Notes: generated from the letters alone by a model not told the origin. A DNA stretch of 64,000 nt from Paenibacillus donghaensis (GCF_002192415.1 NZ_CP021780.1:310001-374000), one strand, 5' to 3'. Shown: positions 54,181-63,668, numbered from the stretch's first letter. Program-made: numbers and translations.

Positions 54181-55125
54181 ATGCAGCGGTTAAAAGTAGG
54201 GGTCATTATGGGCGGGGTATCCTCTGAATATGAGGTGTCGCTGAATACAGGACGGGAGATGCTGAAGCATCTGGACCCAAGCAAATATGAAGGCATTCCG
54301 GTGATCATTAACCGGCTGGATCAGCTGATCGAGGGCGTGAATGGGCTGGATTTCGCTCTGTTGGCCCTGCATGGGGCCTATGGCGAGGACGGTACGGTAC
54401 AAGGGACGCTGGAAACGCTCGGCATTCCCTACTCCGGCAGCGGGGTACTGTCCAGCAGCCTGTGTATGGATAAGCAGCTGAGCAAAACCATTCTTCGCCA
54501 CGCCGGCATCCCCACGCCTGACTGGCTCTGCTGGGACAGCATGGAGTGTTACGACACGGACGCCGCCCGGCGTCTCGGTTATCCAGTGATGGTGAAGCCG
54601 AACGCCGGCGGCTCCAGCATCGGGATGACGAAGGTGAACAGCGGACAGGAGCTGCGGAACGCAGTACTGAAGGCTTTTGCCGAGGATGCTTGCGTGATGA
54701 TTGAGCGTTACACCGCAGGGCAGGAAATCACCTGTTCGCTGCTGAACGGAAAGCTGCTGCCGGTCATCGGCATTCGCTCGCTGGGTGAGGAATGGTTCGA
54801 TTACAGTGCCAAATATGAACAGGGCGGGGCGGACGAACAGATTCTGCAGCTGCCAGCGGCAACCGCAGAACGGGTGCAGGAAGCGGCCTTGGCTAGCTAC
54901 AGACTGCTGAAATGCTCGGTATATGCACGCGTGGATATGATGTTGAAGGATGGCGTTCCTTATGTGCTGGAAGTCAACACGCTTCCCGGCATGACCGAAA
55001 CCAGCCTGCTTCCGCAAAGCGCACTTGCGGCGGGGTTTACTTTTAGCGGATTACTGGATGCAATTATCACCGGTTCACTCCAGGAACGAAGCTGCAGGCA
55101 AGGGACGGTGGTCAGTCATGTCTAG
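54181..55125 (+). CDS. ddl: D-alanine--D-alanine ligase
   Basis: Ddl makes the D-Ala-D-Ala dipeptide for peptidoglycan in the cytoplasm. I choose ATG 54181, eight bases after AGAGGAGA, giving 314 residues; an ATG at 54163 is also in frame. The ATP-grasp features are visible: GGVSSEYEVSLNTG, ALHGAYGEDGTVQG, VKPNAGGSSIGM (ATP-binding loop), ARVDMML and VLEVNTLPGMTETSLLP at the metal site. It overlaps the next aminotransferase gene by eight bases. It may be a second ddl besides a housekeeping copy elsewhere. Confidence 0.93.
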   Translation: MQRLKVGVIMGGVSSEYEVSLNTGREMLKHLDPSKYEGIPVIINRLDQLIEGVNGLDFALLALHGAYGEDGTVQGTLETLGIPYSGSGVLSSSLCMDKQLSKTILRHAGIPTPDWLCWDSMECYDTDAARRLGYPVMVKPNAGGSSIGMTKVNSGQELRNAVLKAFAEDACVMIERYTAGQEITCSLLNGKLLPVIGIRSLGEEWFDYSAKYEQGGADEQILQLPAATAERVQEAALASYRLLKCSVYARVDMMLKDGVPYVLEVNTLPGMTETSLLPQSALAAGFTFSGLLDAIITGSLQERSCRQGTVVSHV

Positions 55126-56281
55126 GGAATGGATTGCACCGCGTGTGAAGGAGATTGTTCCTTCGGGAATCCGCAGTTTTTTCGAGGTGGATGCAGGTAA
55201 CAACGATATTGTATCACTTGGGATTGGTGAACCGGATTTCGCTACGCCAGAGTCTGTGAGAGCGGCTTGCATCCGCGCCCTTGACCGGGGAGAGACGAAG
55301 TACACGCCAAATGCCGGACTGCTGGAGCTGCGGCAGGAAATCGCCGGATATTTGCAGACGGGCTTCAGGCTTCGCTATGATCCGGCTGAAGAGATTCTGG
55401 TCACCGTCGGCAGCAGTGAAGCCCTGGATCTGGCTCTCCGCGCCTTCACGGCACCGGGGGATGAGATTATTATTCCGGCTCCAAGCTATATCGCCTATTC
55501 ACCGATTGCTCATCTAAATGGAGGGACATGGGTAGAAGCGAAAACTTGTGCAGAAGAGGGCTTCAAGCTTACAGCCGAGGCGCTGCGCAAAGTGATTACA
55601 CCGCGTTCCAAGCTGCTGGTGGTGAATTTCCCCAATAATCCTACCGGGGCTGTCATGACGTATGAGGATTGGCTGCCGGTGGCAGAGGTCGTGAAGGAGC
55701 ATGACCTGCTGGTGCTCTCGGATGAAGTCTATGCCGAGCTGACCTTTGACAGCAGACATGTCAGTCCGGCCTCGCTACCCGGGATGAAAGAGCGGACGAT
55801 CGTGATTAGCGGCTTTTCCAAGGCTTTTGCGATGACCGGCTTCCGGGTGGGTTATGCGTGCGGCGATAGCGGGCTGCTGGCGGCGATGCTGAAGATCCAC
55901 CAGTACACCGCGATGTGTGCGCCGGTGCTGGGGCAGATTGCCGCCATCGAATCGCTGGGCAGCGGGCTGGCCGCCAAAGACCAAATGGTCGCCGCCTTCA
56001 AGCAGCGCAGGTCGATGTTCGTGGCGGGTCTAAGAGCGGCGGGTCTGGAGTGCCATGAACCGCAGGGTGCATTTTATGCTTTTCCTTCCATTAGACGCAG
56101 CGGAATGAAGTCGGAGGAGTTCGCGCTGCGGCTGCTGCGGGAAGCAGGCGTAGCCGCGGTTCCAGGCTCGGTGTTCGGAGCGGGCGGCGAAGGGCATATC
56201 CGCTGTTCTTATGCGGCTTCTCCGCAGAAGCTGAACACGGCGCTGACACGGATGGAGGCTTTTATGAAGGTAAAAATGTAA
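55118..56281 (+). CDS. class I PLP aminotransferase (PatA/AspC-like)
   Basis: This 387-residue aminotransferase starts at ATG 55118 inside the ddl stop region, with AAGGGACGG before it. LGIGEPDFATP, YTPNAGLLELRQEI, NFPNNPTGAV and the PLP lysine Lys235 in SGFSKAFAMTGFRVGY place it with the PatA/aspartate-aromatic group. Coupling to ddl and a MocR regulator suggests a link to amino-acid supply for the cell wall, but the substrate is not evident. In some species PatA homologues act in lysine/diaminopimelate synthesis, which would fit the context. Confidence 0.85.
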   Translation: MSREWIAPRVKEIVPSGIRSFFEVDAGNNDIVSLGIGEPDFATPESVRAACIRALDRGETKYTPNAGLLELRQEIAGYLQTGFRLRYDPAEEILVTVGSSEALDLALRAFTAPGDEIIIPAPSYIAYSPIAHLNGGTWVEAKTCAEEGFKLTAEALRKVITPRSKLLVVNFPNNPTGAVMTYEDWLPVAEVVKEHDLLVLSDEVYAELTFDSRHVSPASLPGMKERTIVISGFSKAFAMTGFRVGYACGDSGLLAAMLKIHQYTAMCAPVLGQIAAIESLGSGLAAKDQMVAAFKQRRSMFVAGLRAAGLECHEPQGAFYAFPSIRRSGMKSEEFALRLLREAGVAAVPGSVFGAGGEGHIRCSYAASPQKLNTALTRMEAFMKVKM

Positions 56282-56293
56282 TTGTAAGATCGT

Positions 56294-56337
56294 TCGCTAT
56301 CCCCTATAATCCTTACAGGAAGAATAAGGGATAGCGA
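56294..56337 (+). terminator. candidate terminator after the ddl operon
   Basis: TTCGCTATCCC pairs with GGGATAGCGA around a 25-base loop. The tail TATAATGG is not a T-run, so confidence is modest. Confidence 0.4.
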
Positions 56338-56368
56338 TATAATGGCCTGACGGCCGCTGCATGGGGTG

Positions 56369-56396
56369 CCCCTTCTTTCAGAGAAGGGGTTTCTTG
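56369..56396 (+). terminator. terminator-like hairpin upstream of cobT
   Basis: CCCCTTCT and AGAAGGGG pair around TTCAG, followed by TTTCTT. It lies 65 bases before cobT and could act as an attenuator. No cobalamin-riboswitch blocks are visible around it. Confidence 0.5.
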
Positions 56397-56460
56397 CGTG
56401 GTGTTCGCTGCGCCGACAGTGCGCTGTACATAGGGTTCGATGACACTAGGAGGAGAATAT

Positions 56461-57522
56461 ATGATAAAAGAAATTGAAGCAGTAACCGGTCCGATTGCCC
56501 AACCTGATGAGAAGGCTGCGCTACAGGCGGTGCAACGCCTGAACAGCCTGACCAAGCCGCCGGGAAGCCTCGGACAGCTGGAGGCGCTGGCCGTACGACT
56601 GGCCGGTATATCGGGAACGGAGCAGCCTGTTTACGCCAAACGCACAGTGGTGGTAATGGCCGGCGACCATGGGGTCTGCTGCGAAGGGGTCAGCGCTTTT
56701 CCGCAGGAGGTCACGATGCAGATGGCCGATAATTTCCTCAGCGGCGGGGCGGCGGTCAATGTGCTCGCCCGCCAGGCTGGGGCAGAGGTTAAGTTCGTGG
56801 ATATCGGCATGATCGGAGATATTGACCATCCCGAGCTGATCAACCGCAAGGTGAAGCGTGGCACGGATAACATGGCAGCCGGACCGGCGATGAGCCGCGA
56901 GGAAGCGCTCAGTGCAGTACTGGCTGGTGTAAGGGTGGCCCAGGAAGCGGTAGCCGGCGGTACGGAGATTCTGGTGACCGGCGAGATGGGCATCGGGAAC
57001 ACGACAGCCAGCGCTGCTATTCTATGTGCGCTGGAAGGCCTGTCTCCCGAGATGGCAGTGGGCCGGGGAACGGGCATTGACAATGAGCGGCTGCTACACA
57101 AAATCGCCGTCGTGCAGCGGGCGCTGGATGTGAACTGGCCCGATCCTGCCGATCCGCTGGACGTGCTGTCCAAGGTGGGCGGACTGGAAATCGCGGCTCT
57201 GACCGGATTGATCCTTGGCGCAGCGGCGAGCCGGACGCCTGTTGTACTGGACGGTTTCATCTCTGGAGCAGCGGCGTTGGTGGCCAAGGCTGTAGCGCCG
57301 GAATCAACCGCGTTTATGATAGCTTCTCATGTCTCTGGAGAGCAGGGCCACCGGCTGCTGCTGAAGCGGCTGGGACTGGAGCCGCTGCTGGATCTGGGCC
57401 TGCGGCTTGGCGAAGGAACAGGCGGGGTGCTGTGTTTACATCTGATCGATTCGATCAGCCGGGTGATGAGCGAGATGGCTACCTTCGAAAGTGCAGGCGT
57501 CTCGGGAGCAGACAAGCTATGA
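56461..57522 (+). CDS. cobT: nicotinate-nucleotide--dimethylbenzimidazole phosphoribosyltransferase CobT
   Basis: CobT makes alpha-ribazole phosphate, the activated lower ligand of cobalamin. It has 353 residues from ATG 56461 behind AGGAGGAG. Family motifs are LTKPPGSLGQLE near the start, VMAGDHGVCCEGVSAFPQEVT, GEMGIGNTTASAA, GRGTGIDNE and the C-terminal EPLLDLGLRLGEGTG, where the catalytic Glu lies. It overlaps cobU by four bases and heads cobT-cobU-cobS. Confidence 0.95.
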   Translation: MIKEIEAVTGPIAQPDEKAALQAVQRLNSLTKPPGSLGQLEALAVRLAGISGTEQPVYAKRTVVVMAGDHGVCCEGVSAFPQEVTMQMADNFLSGGAAVNVLARQAGAEVKFVDIGMIGDIDHPELINRKVKRGTDNMAAGPAMSREEALSAVLAGVRVAQEAVAGGTEILVTGEMGIGNTTASAAILCALEGLSPEMAVGRGTGIDNERLLHKIAVVQRALDVNWPDPADPLDVLSKVGGLEIAALTGLILGAAASRTPVVLDGFISGAAALVAKAVAPESTAFMIASHVSGEQGHRLLLKRLGLEPLLDLGLRLGEGTGGVLCLHLIDSISRVMSEMATFESAGVSGADKL

Positions 57523-58067
57523 GCATCCTGGTCACAGGAGGTGCCCGCAGCGGCAAAAGCGGCTTCGCCGAGCGGCTGATGGCCTCGCTTGCCGGGCAAG
57601 CGACTTATATTGCCACCGGGCAGGCGTTCGATGAGGAGATGGAGGCGAGAATCGCTCTCCACCGCCAGCAGCGGGCCCAAGGCGGGTACGCATGGAAGAC
57701 GGTCGAGGAGCCGCACGACCTCCCCGCACTGCTGGACCGTCTCTCCGGCAAGGAGGCGGTCCTGGTGGACTGCCTGACGTTGTGGCTGTCCAATGTGCTG
57801 CTGGCGGCGGAGGAACGGGCGGACCGACAGGAGTATATGGAGCGTGAAATGGCAAGGCTGGAGCAGAGTGTGGACGGCTTCGCCGGAACTTTGATACTGG
57901 TGACCAATGAGGTAGGAGACGGCATTGTGCCGGAATATGCGCTGGGTCGGCTGTACCGCGACCTGGCCGGGCGGATGAATGCCCGGCTGGCGGGCCGGTG
58001 TGACCAGGTGTTCCTGGTTACGGTGGGCATTCCCGTCGAGCTGAAGAGCCGGGAGTTTAAGCTGTGA
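57519..58067 (+). CDS. cobU: adenosylcobinamide kinase/guanylyltransferase CobU
   Basis: CobU phosphorylates adenosylcobinamide and then activates it with GTP. The 182-residue protein starts at ATG 57519, overlapping the cobT stop. The P-loop is TGGARSGKS at residues 6-14. YIATGQAFDEEM, LVDCLTLWLSN and LVTNEVGDGIVPEYALGR are also conserved. It overlaps cobS by four bases, so the three genes are strongly coupled. Confidence 0.95.
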   Translation: MSILVTGGARSGKSGFAERLMASLAGQATYIATGQAFDEEMEARIALHRQQRAQGGYAWKTVEEPHDLPALLDRLSGKEAVLVDCLTLWLSNVLLAAEERADRQEYMEREMARLEQSVDGFAGTLILVTNEVGDGIVPEYALGRLYRDLAGRMNARLAGRCDQVFLVTVGIPVELKSREFKL

Positions 58068-58879
58068 GGGCGCGCCGGGATGCCGCTGCGGCCGCTTTTC
58101 AGTTCCTGTCGCGCTTTCCGGTGAGAAGCCAGCCCGGCTTCTCACCCGAGCTGCTGCGGCGCAGCGTGGTGTATTATCCGCTGGTGGGCGCAGCCATCGG
58201 GCTTAGCGTAGCGGCAGGCGGTGCGGCGGCGTCCTGGCTGCTGCCAGCCGGTCCTGCCGCCGTGATTACGCTCTGCCTGTGGGTGGGGCTGACTGGCGGC
58301 CTGCATCTGGACGGCTGGATGGACAGCGCCGACGGACTGCTCAGCTACCGCCCGCGCGAGCGGATGCTGGAGATTATGAAGGACAGCCGCGTGGGGGCGA
58401 TGGGTGTGCTCGCCTGTGTGCTGCTGCTGCTGCTGAAGGCCTCGTTATTGTCCGCGTGGCTGGCCCGCGGACAAATTGCCGAGCTGCCGCTGCTGCTGCT
58501 GCCGCCGGTGTGGAGCCGCTGGTTCATGGTGCGGACGATGGTCCGCCTGCCGATTGCCCGCGGCGATGAAGGCCTGGCCGCGAGCTTCGCGGGCCTGGCC
58601 CCTGCCCACGAGCGGCGCGCGCTGGCTTGGGCCGCGCTGCTCTCGCTGGCCGCAGCCGCAGCGCCGCTGGCGCTCGGCGCGGGCTTGGCCGCGTGGCCGC
58701 AGCATCTGGCAGCAGCGGTGCTGCTGCCGGTTGCGGCCCTGGCCTGCGGCACCGCGGCTGCGCGCCGGGCGTCCAGCCGGCTCGGCGGGCTCACCGGCGA
58801 TGTGTACGGCGCGCTGAATGAGCTGCTGGAGGCGGTGCTGCTGCTGGCGCTGGTCCTTCTCCAGCATAACCTGCTGTAG
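58064..58879 (+). CDS. cobS: cobalamin synthase CobS
   Basis: CobS joins GDP-cobinamide and alpha-ribazole(-phosphate) in the membrane. This 271-residue protein begins at GTG 58064, overlapping the cobU stop. Characteristic features are AFQFLSRFPV near the start, LTGGLHLDGWMDSADGLLSYRPRERMLEIMKDSRVGAMG (read in parts as GLHLDGWMDSADGL and MKDSRVGAMG), and several Ala/Leu-rich helices. The C-terminal GGLTGDVYGALNELLE block is present. It ends the cobTUS operon and is followed by a repeat-filled spacer. Confidence 0.95.
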   Translation: MRARRDAAAAAFQFLSRFPVRSQPGFSPELLRRSVVYYPLVGAAIGLSVAAGGAAASWLLPAGPAAVITLCLWVGLTGGLHLDGWMDSADGLLSYRPRERMLEIMKDSRVGAMGVLACVLLLLLKASLLSAWLARGQIAELPLLLLPPVWSRWFMVRTMVRLPIARGDEGLAASFAGLAPAHERRALAWAALLSLAAAAAPLALGAGLAAWPQHLAAAVLLPVAALACGTAAARRASSRLGGLTGDVYGALNELLEAVLLLALVLLQHNLL

Positions 58880-58917
58880 CCCGGCGCTCATTAATCTCGC
58901 CGAGCTTAACGAATGCA

Positions 58918-59166
58918 GTTACGCGTAACGAACTCGCTGCGCGTAACGAACCCGCTGCGCGTAACGAACCCGCTGCGCGTAACGAACCCGCTGCGCGTAA
59001 CGAACCCGCTGTGCTGAACGAACTTGCTGCGCTGAACGAACTCGCTGCGCGTAACGAACCCGCTGCCGTAACGAACCCGCTGTGCTGAACGAACTTGCTG
59101 CGCGTAACGAACTCGCTGCGCGTAACGAACCCGCTGTGCTGAACGAACCCGCTGCGCTGAACGAAG
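58918..59166. repeat. tandem array of about fourteen 18-bp units
   Basis: The unit CGCGTAACGAACCCGCTG, with variants GCTGAACGAACTTGCT and similar, repeats every 18 bases between cobS and cobQ, with one 1-base shortening near 59066. Confidence 0.9.
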
Positions 59167-59210
59167 CTAACTGTACTTCAAGTTACTATTTAGTTCCCTG
59201 CCGCTGGAGC

Positions 59211-59402
59211 AAATAGATGCGAAACTGCAACTAAATTCAGATGAAACGTCCATTATTAGGCGAATAAGTGCAAATATGCAACTAATTTCGAGCAAATCAC
59301 TCCCCTGGAACGCTCAACAGTCCAAAATAGATGCGCATTCGCACTTATTTCCTCCAAAACGCAAAAAATCAGCAAAATAGATGCACTTTCGCAACTAATT
59401 CA
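59211..59402. repeat. four-dyad intergenic element, copy 2
   Basis: Dyads begin near 59211, 59262, 59324 and 59374. The third pairs AAATAGATGCG with CGCACTTATTT. Linkers AAACGTCC, GAGCAAAT and CCAAAACGCAAAAA resemble those of the copy at 28959. Confidence 0.7.
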
Positions 59403-59548
59403 ATGGCACGAGCTTAGCAACCTATCCCACCACTGAATTGTTGGCGTTCACAATACACCAATAAGAAAGTAAAACTACATCTAACTGGATGGCCAACCTG
59501 TGGACGGTACCTGCAATGAAGCACTTATGCTGTTCTGACAAATTCGTT

Positions 59549-59732
59549 ATAGGGAAGAAATACCGCAAATTGGTCTCAGAACGGCGATTCAGGGGTGATA
59601 TGGGGAATTACTACCCCTAACCCGGTGATTTCAACCCCGTAATGCCATCAACAGACGATTTAGTGGTAACTTTTTCCTATATGCCACGACAACAGGGGGA
59701 ATAGCCGAAATTTAACGGTAGTTTTTCCCTAT
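59549..59732. repeat. four-block element with inverted halves (ATAGGGAA type)
   Basis: ATAGGGAAGAAATACC (59549) and ATGGGGAATTACTACC (59600) are 51 bases apart. Inverted relatives GGTAACTTTTTCCTAT (59665) and GGTAGTTTTTCCCTAT (59717) are 52 bases apart. The rest of the 58880-59893 gap shows no gene. Confidence 0.6.
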
Positions 59733-59893
59733 CACCTGCTAGTTGTATACTACTTACAAGGCTTAAACATACATAGGGAAGACAGGGGGCTGAAGTAATA
59801 ACCTTCTCTGCATCTATTTCCTCCAAAACACATCAATCTGCCAATTAGCTTCACTTTCACAACGAAATCAACATGAGAGCGAGGGACGATAAT

Positions 59894-61558
59894 ATGGAAG
59901 ATTCAACCGATATGGATCAGGAGTTATCCGCCAGCCAGACCGCCAGCCAGACGTCGAACCTCAGCCCTAGTCCATCCGGCAAACCGCGCGCCGCTGTGCT
60001 GATGATCCAGGGCACAGCCTCAGACGTCGGCAAAAGCCTGGTGACCGCTGCTATCGGACGCTTAATGACCCGTGACGGGTACCGCACGGCTCCGTTCAAA
60101 TCGCAGAATATGGCGCTGAATTCCTACGTTACCGAGGACGGCAAAGAAATCGGGCGGGCCCAGGGCATGCAGGCCGAAGCGTTCGGCATTGCCGCGACGA
60201 CCGATATGAATCCGATTCTGCTGAAGCCCTCCGGTGAGATGAGCGCACAGATTGTGGTGCACGGAGTACCCCATGCCGCTCTGAGCGCCAGGGAATACCG
60301 TGAGAAGTTCCTGCCGGAAGCGCGCGGCACGGTGATGGCCGCGCTGGAACGGCTGCGCGCAAGCTATGAGGCTGTGCTGATTGAAGGGGCTGGCAGTCCC
60401 GCCGAGATTAATCTCAAGGCCAATGACATCGTCAATATGAATCTGGCAGGCTGGGCGGATGCCCCGGTGCTGCTGGTGGCCGACATTGACCGTGGAGGCG
60501 TATTTGCCTTCATCGTAGGCACGCTGGAGCTGCTGGAGCCGCATGAACGCCAGCGCGTCCGAGGCTTCATTATTAACAAGTTCCGCGGCGATCTGTCGCT
60601 GCTGCAGCCCGGACTGGACTGGCTGGAGCAACGCACCGGCATTCCGGTGCTGGGCGTATTGCCGTTTCTGCCGCAGCTGCGGATTGAAGCCGAGGACTCC
60701 GTAGTTCTGGAAGGAACGCCGGGCACGCGGCAGCAAGGCGACGGCAAGGAGTTGGATATCGCCGTGATCCACTATCCGCGAATCTCCAACTTCACGGACT
60801 TTGATCCGCTGGCCGATGAGCCGGATACGGCAGTGCGTTATGTCAGCCGGGCAGAGGAGCTGGGGTCCCCGGATGTCATTCTGCTGCCGGGAACGAAGAA
60901 TACCGCCGCTGACCTGCGCTATTTGCGGGAGCAGGGATTCCCTGCGGCCATTACGGCTGCGCTGAAGGATGGAGCGCATCAATTGGTTGGCATCTGCGGC
61001 GGCTACCAGATGCTGGGCGTCAAGCTGCTGGACCCGGATGCGGTCGAGAGCAGTGAGCCGGGCGAAAGCGCCGGACTCGGGTATTTGCCGCTCTCGACGG
61101 TATTCCTCCCGGACAAGACGACGGTACGCGTCAGCGGCAGCCTGGCTGCGGACCACCCGCTGAGACTTGGCGGCGGTGCCAGGGCGGCAACAGCGGAGCT
61201 GGGGGTCAGCGGGTATGAGATCCACATGGGCGCCACCAGCAATCTTGGCGCGGATGCCGTCCGTAGCCTCTTCCGGCTGAAGGGGGCTGACGGCGAGCTG
61301 CAGCCGGAGGGCTGGGGTACGCTGGACGGCAAAATATGGGGCACTTATCTGCATGGCCTCTTTCACAATGATGGCCTGCGCAGAGCTTGGCTGGACGGGC
61401 TGCGGGTATCCAAGGGTCTGAAGCCGCTGGAGTCTACCTTCTCGGCCGCCGCCGCACGCGAGCGGGAGTTCGACCGTCTGGCAGACGCGGTGAGCGAGCA
61501 TCTGAATATGCAGGCCATTTACGAGATTATGGGTCTGCAGAAGACAGAGGAGCGCTGA
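59894..61558 (+). CDS. cobQ: cobyric acid synthase CobQ/CbiP
   Basis: CobQ amidates four side chains of adenosylcobyrinic acid diamide using glutamine and ATP. I choose ATG 59894, seven bases after GAGGGA, giving 554 residues; ATG 59873 is also in frame. The first 30 residues are a Ser/Gln/Thr-rich tail. The ATPase P-loop-like [10 protein letters not shown] and [13 protein letters not shown] follow, then the glutamine amidotransferase domain with the nucleophile in [10 protein letters not shown] and the His in [10 protein letters not shown] near the end. ynfA begins inside its stop codon. Confidence 0.95.
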   Translation: MEDSTDMDQELSASQTASQTSNLSPSPSGKPRAAVLMIQGTASDVGKSLVTAAIGRLMTRDGYRTAPFKSQNMALNSYVTEDGKEIGRAQGMQAEAFGIAATTDMNPILLKPSGEMSAQIVVHGVPHAALSAREYREKFLPEARGTVMAALERLRASYEAVLIEGAGSPAEINLKANDIVNMNLAGWADAPVLLVADIDRGGVFAFIVGTLELLEPHERQRVRGFIINKFRGDLSLLQPGLDWLEQRTGIPVLGVLPFLPQLRIEAEDSVVLEGTPGTRQQGDGKELDIAVIHYPRISNFTDFDPLADEPDTAVRYVSRAEELGSPDVILLPGTKNTAADLRYLREQGFPAAITAALKDGAHQLVGICGGYQMLGVKLLDPDAVESSEPGESAGLGYLPLSTVFLPDKTTVRVSGSLAADHPLRLGGGARAATAELGVSGYEIHMGATSNLGADAVRSLFRLKGADGELQPEGWGTLDGKIWGTYLHGLFHNDGLRRAWLDGLRVSKGLKPLESTFSAAAAREREFDRLADAVSEHLNMQAIYEIMGLQKTEER

Positions 61559-61884
61559 TGGCAGCGGCTATTCTGCTGTTTGTGATAGCGGGGCTTGCCG
61601 AGATTGGCGGCGGCTACCTGGTCTGGCTGTGGCTGCGGGAATCGAGACCGCTCTGGTACGGAATTGTCGGGGCGTTGATTCTGGTCGCTTACGGGATTAT
61701 TCCCACTTTGCAGAAGTTTCCGTCCTTCGGGCGGGTATACGCAGCATATGGCGGGGTATTTATTGTACTTGCTGTACTCTGGGGCTGGTTGGTGGACAAA
61801 AAAACACCGGATCTCTACGACTGGATCGGTGCCTGCATCTGCGTCATCGGGGTTTCCGTCATCCTGTGGGCGCCCCGGCATTAA
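61558..61884 (+). CDS. ynfA: YnfA-family (UPF0060) small membrane protein
   Basis: This 108-residue protein has four predicted membrane helices, the usual YnfA/UPF0060 size, and resembles small multidrug resistance proteins in length and topology. Family segments are [18 protein letters not shown] near the start, [19 protein letters not shown] and [19 protein letters not shown] at the end. Its ATG shares one base with the cobQ stop (TGATG), so it is coupled to a cobalamin gene with no obvious functional link. An efflux role has been proposed for some homologues. Confidence 0.9.
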   Translation: MAAAILLFVIAGLAEIGGGYLVWLWLRESRPLWYGIVGALILVAYGIIPTLQKFPSFGRVYAAYGGVFIVLAVLWGWLVDKKTPDLYDWIGACICVIGVSVILWAPRH

Positions 61885-61902
61885 TTTACTGGCGTACACC
61901 GC

Positions 61903-61942
61903 AAAAGCTCCCGTAAGCCGAATAGGGCTGACGGGAGCTTTT
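61903..61942. terminator. terminator between ynfA and the chemotaxis receptor gene
   Basis: AAAAGCTCCCGT pairs with ACGGGAGCTTTT, with a second inner stem AGCC / GGCT. The A-rich and T-rich flanks suit both convergent genes. Confidence 0.85.
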
Positions 61943-61976
61943 AAGTAAACAGGTGAACAGATAAACGGATAACAAA

Positions 61977-63668
61977 CTAAATCTTAAACTGCTTGACCGC
62001 TTCCTGAAGCTGGATCGCCTGCTCATGCAGATGCTCCACAGTCAGGCCGTGGGCATCAAGCTCACTGCGCTGCCGGTCTGAGTTCTGCTGGAGAGTATCC
62101 GCGTTGGCCTGCGACTTGGCTGTAATCTGTGCCGTCTCCTCCACCGAAGCGCTGACCTCCTCAGTGCCTGCTGAGATTTGCTGGGTGGCGGCGGATACGG
62201 ACTGGATGTTCTGGTCAATGCTCTGAATAAGAATCAGCAATTGGCTGAAGGCATCTCCGGCTTCTGCAACCTTGCCGGCCCCGGATGCAACCTCGGCATT
62301 CACCTGATTCATCTCGGTCACAGAGCGGTTCATGTCCTCCTGAAGACTCATCAGGAATTCACGGATCTGCTCGGTTGCATTGCGGGACTGCTCGGACAGC
62401 TTGCGCACTTCGCCCGCTACCACCGCGAAGCCGCGGCCATGCTCGCCGGCCCGCGCCGCTTCAATGGAGGCATTGAGCGAGAGCATCTGAATCTGCTTGG
62501 TGATTTCGGTAATGCCCTGTACGACCTCGCCGATCATCAGAGAGCGTTCATTCATCGTCTGGAATTGCTGCAGCGATTTCTGGGAAGCCCGCTGCACCTG
62601 GCGCATCTGCTCAACGGCATGCTGAGCCGTATCATTACCGCCGGTTGCCTGGTCGGACGCTTCGCTGATCTGCTCCGTGACCTCGCCTGCAGAGGAAGCA
62701 ATCTGCTGGATGCCCAGGTTGATCTCCTCCATCGCCCGGGCATTGTCCAAGGCGGCAACGGCAATGGTTGTACTGCCCTTGCCGATCTCTTCGACAGATT
62801 GAGAGGAGTGGCTAGCCATCTCGTTGAGCATCGCCACGCGCTCCTTCAAGTCGTTGGCATCCATAACGACCGTATTGGAGGTGTTCAGCACCTGGCCGAT
62901 CATTCCCTTGAGGCGTTCGGTCATGGTGCGGAAGCTTTCAGACAGCTGTCCAACCTCATCGCTGCCTTTGATGTGCAACTCCTGGGTGAAGTCCCCTTCA
63001 GCCAGCTTGTTGCTATATGCCGCAAGCTTAGTAATAGGCCGGGTAATTCTCCGGCTCATAAACATAGCGCCTACCATACTTACGACCATTGCGGCAAGGG
63101 TGATTCCAGCGCTGGTCCAGAGGATGTTGCTCAGCTTCTCCTCGATGAAACGCACATCGGCGTTAACTCCTACCAGCATGGTGCTGCCGGGAATGTTTAT
63201 GTATGAAGAAATATGTATACCGTGGCTGTCGCTGTACATGTCGCTGAGCGCCAGTTTTCCGCTTTTGAGTGCTTGCTCCATGGCAGGCTGCAGCTCTACG
63301 CTCTCCTGAGGTTTCAGCTTGGCACTCCGTTCAGCAGCAAGCACAACGGGTTTGCCGTCCTTGACGTTCAGCAGATAGATGCTTTCGGAACCGTGCTGCT
63401 TTTGCTTCTCCTTGAAGTAGAACTCCAGCTGAGTCCTGGCTTGTTCGCCGTTGCTGAGTGTTTGCTGGGCGAACGTGGTGTTGATGCTCTTATACACGTC
63501 TTGGCCGGCAGCGGTCAGCGATTTATTAATCTGTGGAGCCACGTAGCTGTTGAAGATACTGACGGATATGAAGTAGAAGCTAATACTTAACAAAAGTGAC
63601 GTTAGCAGCAGAACGACAAACAGCAAGCGGGTAATTTTGCGGCTGATGGATTGCTTGAAGCGGAACAT
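61977..63668 (-). CDS. methyl-accepting chemotaxis protein
   Basis: This 563-residue receptor starts at 63668, with AAGGAGAG before it on the minus strand. A membrane helix spans residues about 12-35. An extracytoplasmic sensor of about 150 residues (single Cache-like) follows, and a second helix lies near 185-207. A HAMP domain ([21 protein letters not shown], in two helices) ends near 260. The signalling domain has the conserved tip [36 protein letters not shown], read here as [23 protein letters not shown] and LSEQS. It would pass ligand signals to CheA. The ligand is unknown. Confidence 0.93.
   Translation of the reverse strand: MFRFKQSISRKITRLLFVVLLLTSLLLSISFYFISVSIFNSYVAPQINKSLTAAGQDVYKSINTTFAQQTLSNGEQARTQLEFYFKEKQKQHGSESIYLLNVKDGKPVVLAAERSAKLKPQESVELQPAMEQALKSGKLALSDMYSDSHGIHISSYINIPGSTMLVGVNADVRFIEEKLSNILWTSAGITLAAMVVSMVGAMFMSRRITRPITKLAAYSNKLAEGDFTQELHIKGSDEVGQLSESFRTMTERLKGMIGQVLNTSNTVVMDANDLKERVAMLNEMASHSSQSVEEIGKGSTTIAVAALDNARAMEEINLGIQQIASSAGEVTEQISEASDQATGGNDTAQHAVEQMRQVQRASQKSLQQFQTMNERSLMIGEVVQGITEITKQIQMLSLNASIEAARAGEHGRGFAVVAGEVRKLSEQSRNATEQIREFLMSLQEDMNRSVTEMNQVNAEVASGAGKVAEAGDAFSQLLILIQSIDQNIQSVSAATQQISAGTEEVSASVEETAQITAKSQANADTLQQNSDRQRSELDAHGLTVEHLHEQAIQLQEAVKQFKI

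Noticed and set aside
60062..61501. 479-codon open frame antisense to cobQ
   Set aside because: cobQ on the plus strand is an unmistakable family member; the antisense frame has no motifs and reflects GC-rich codon usage.
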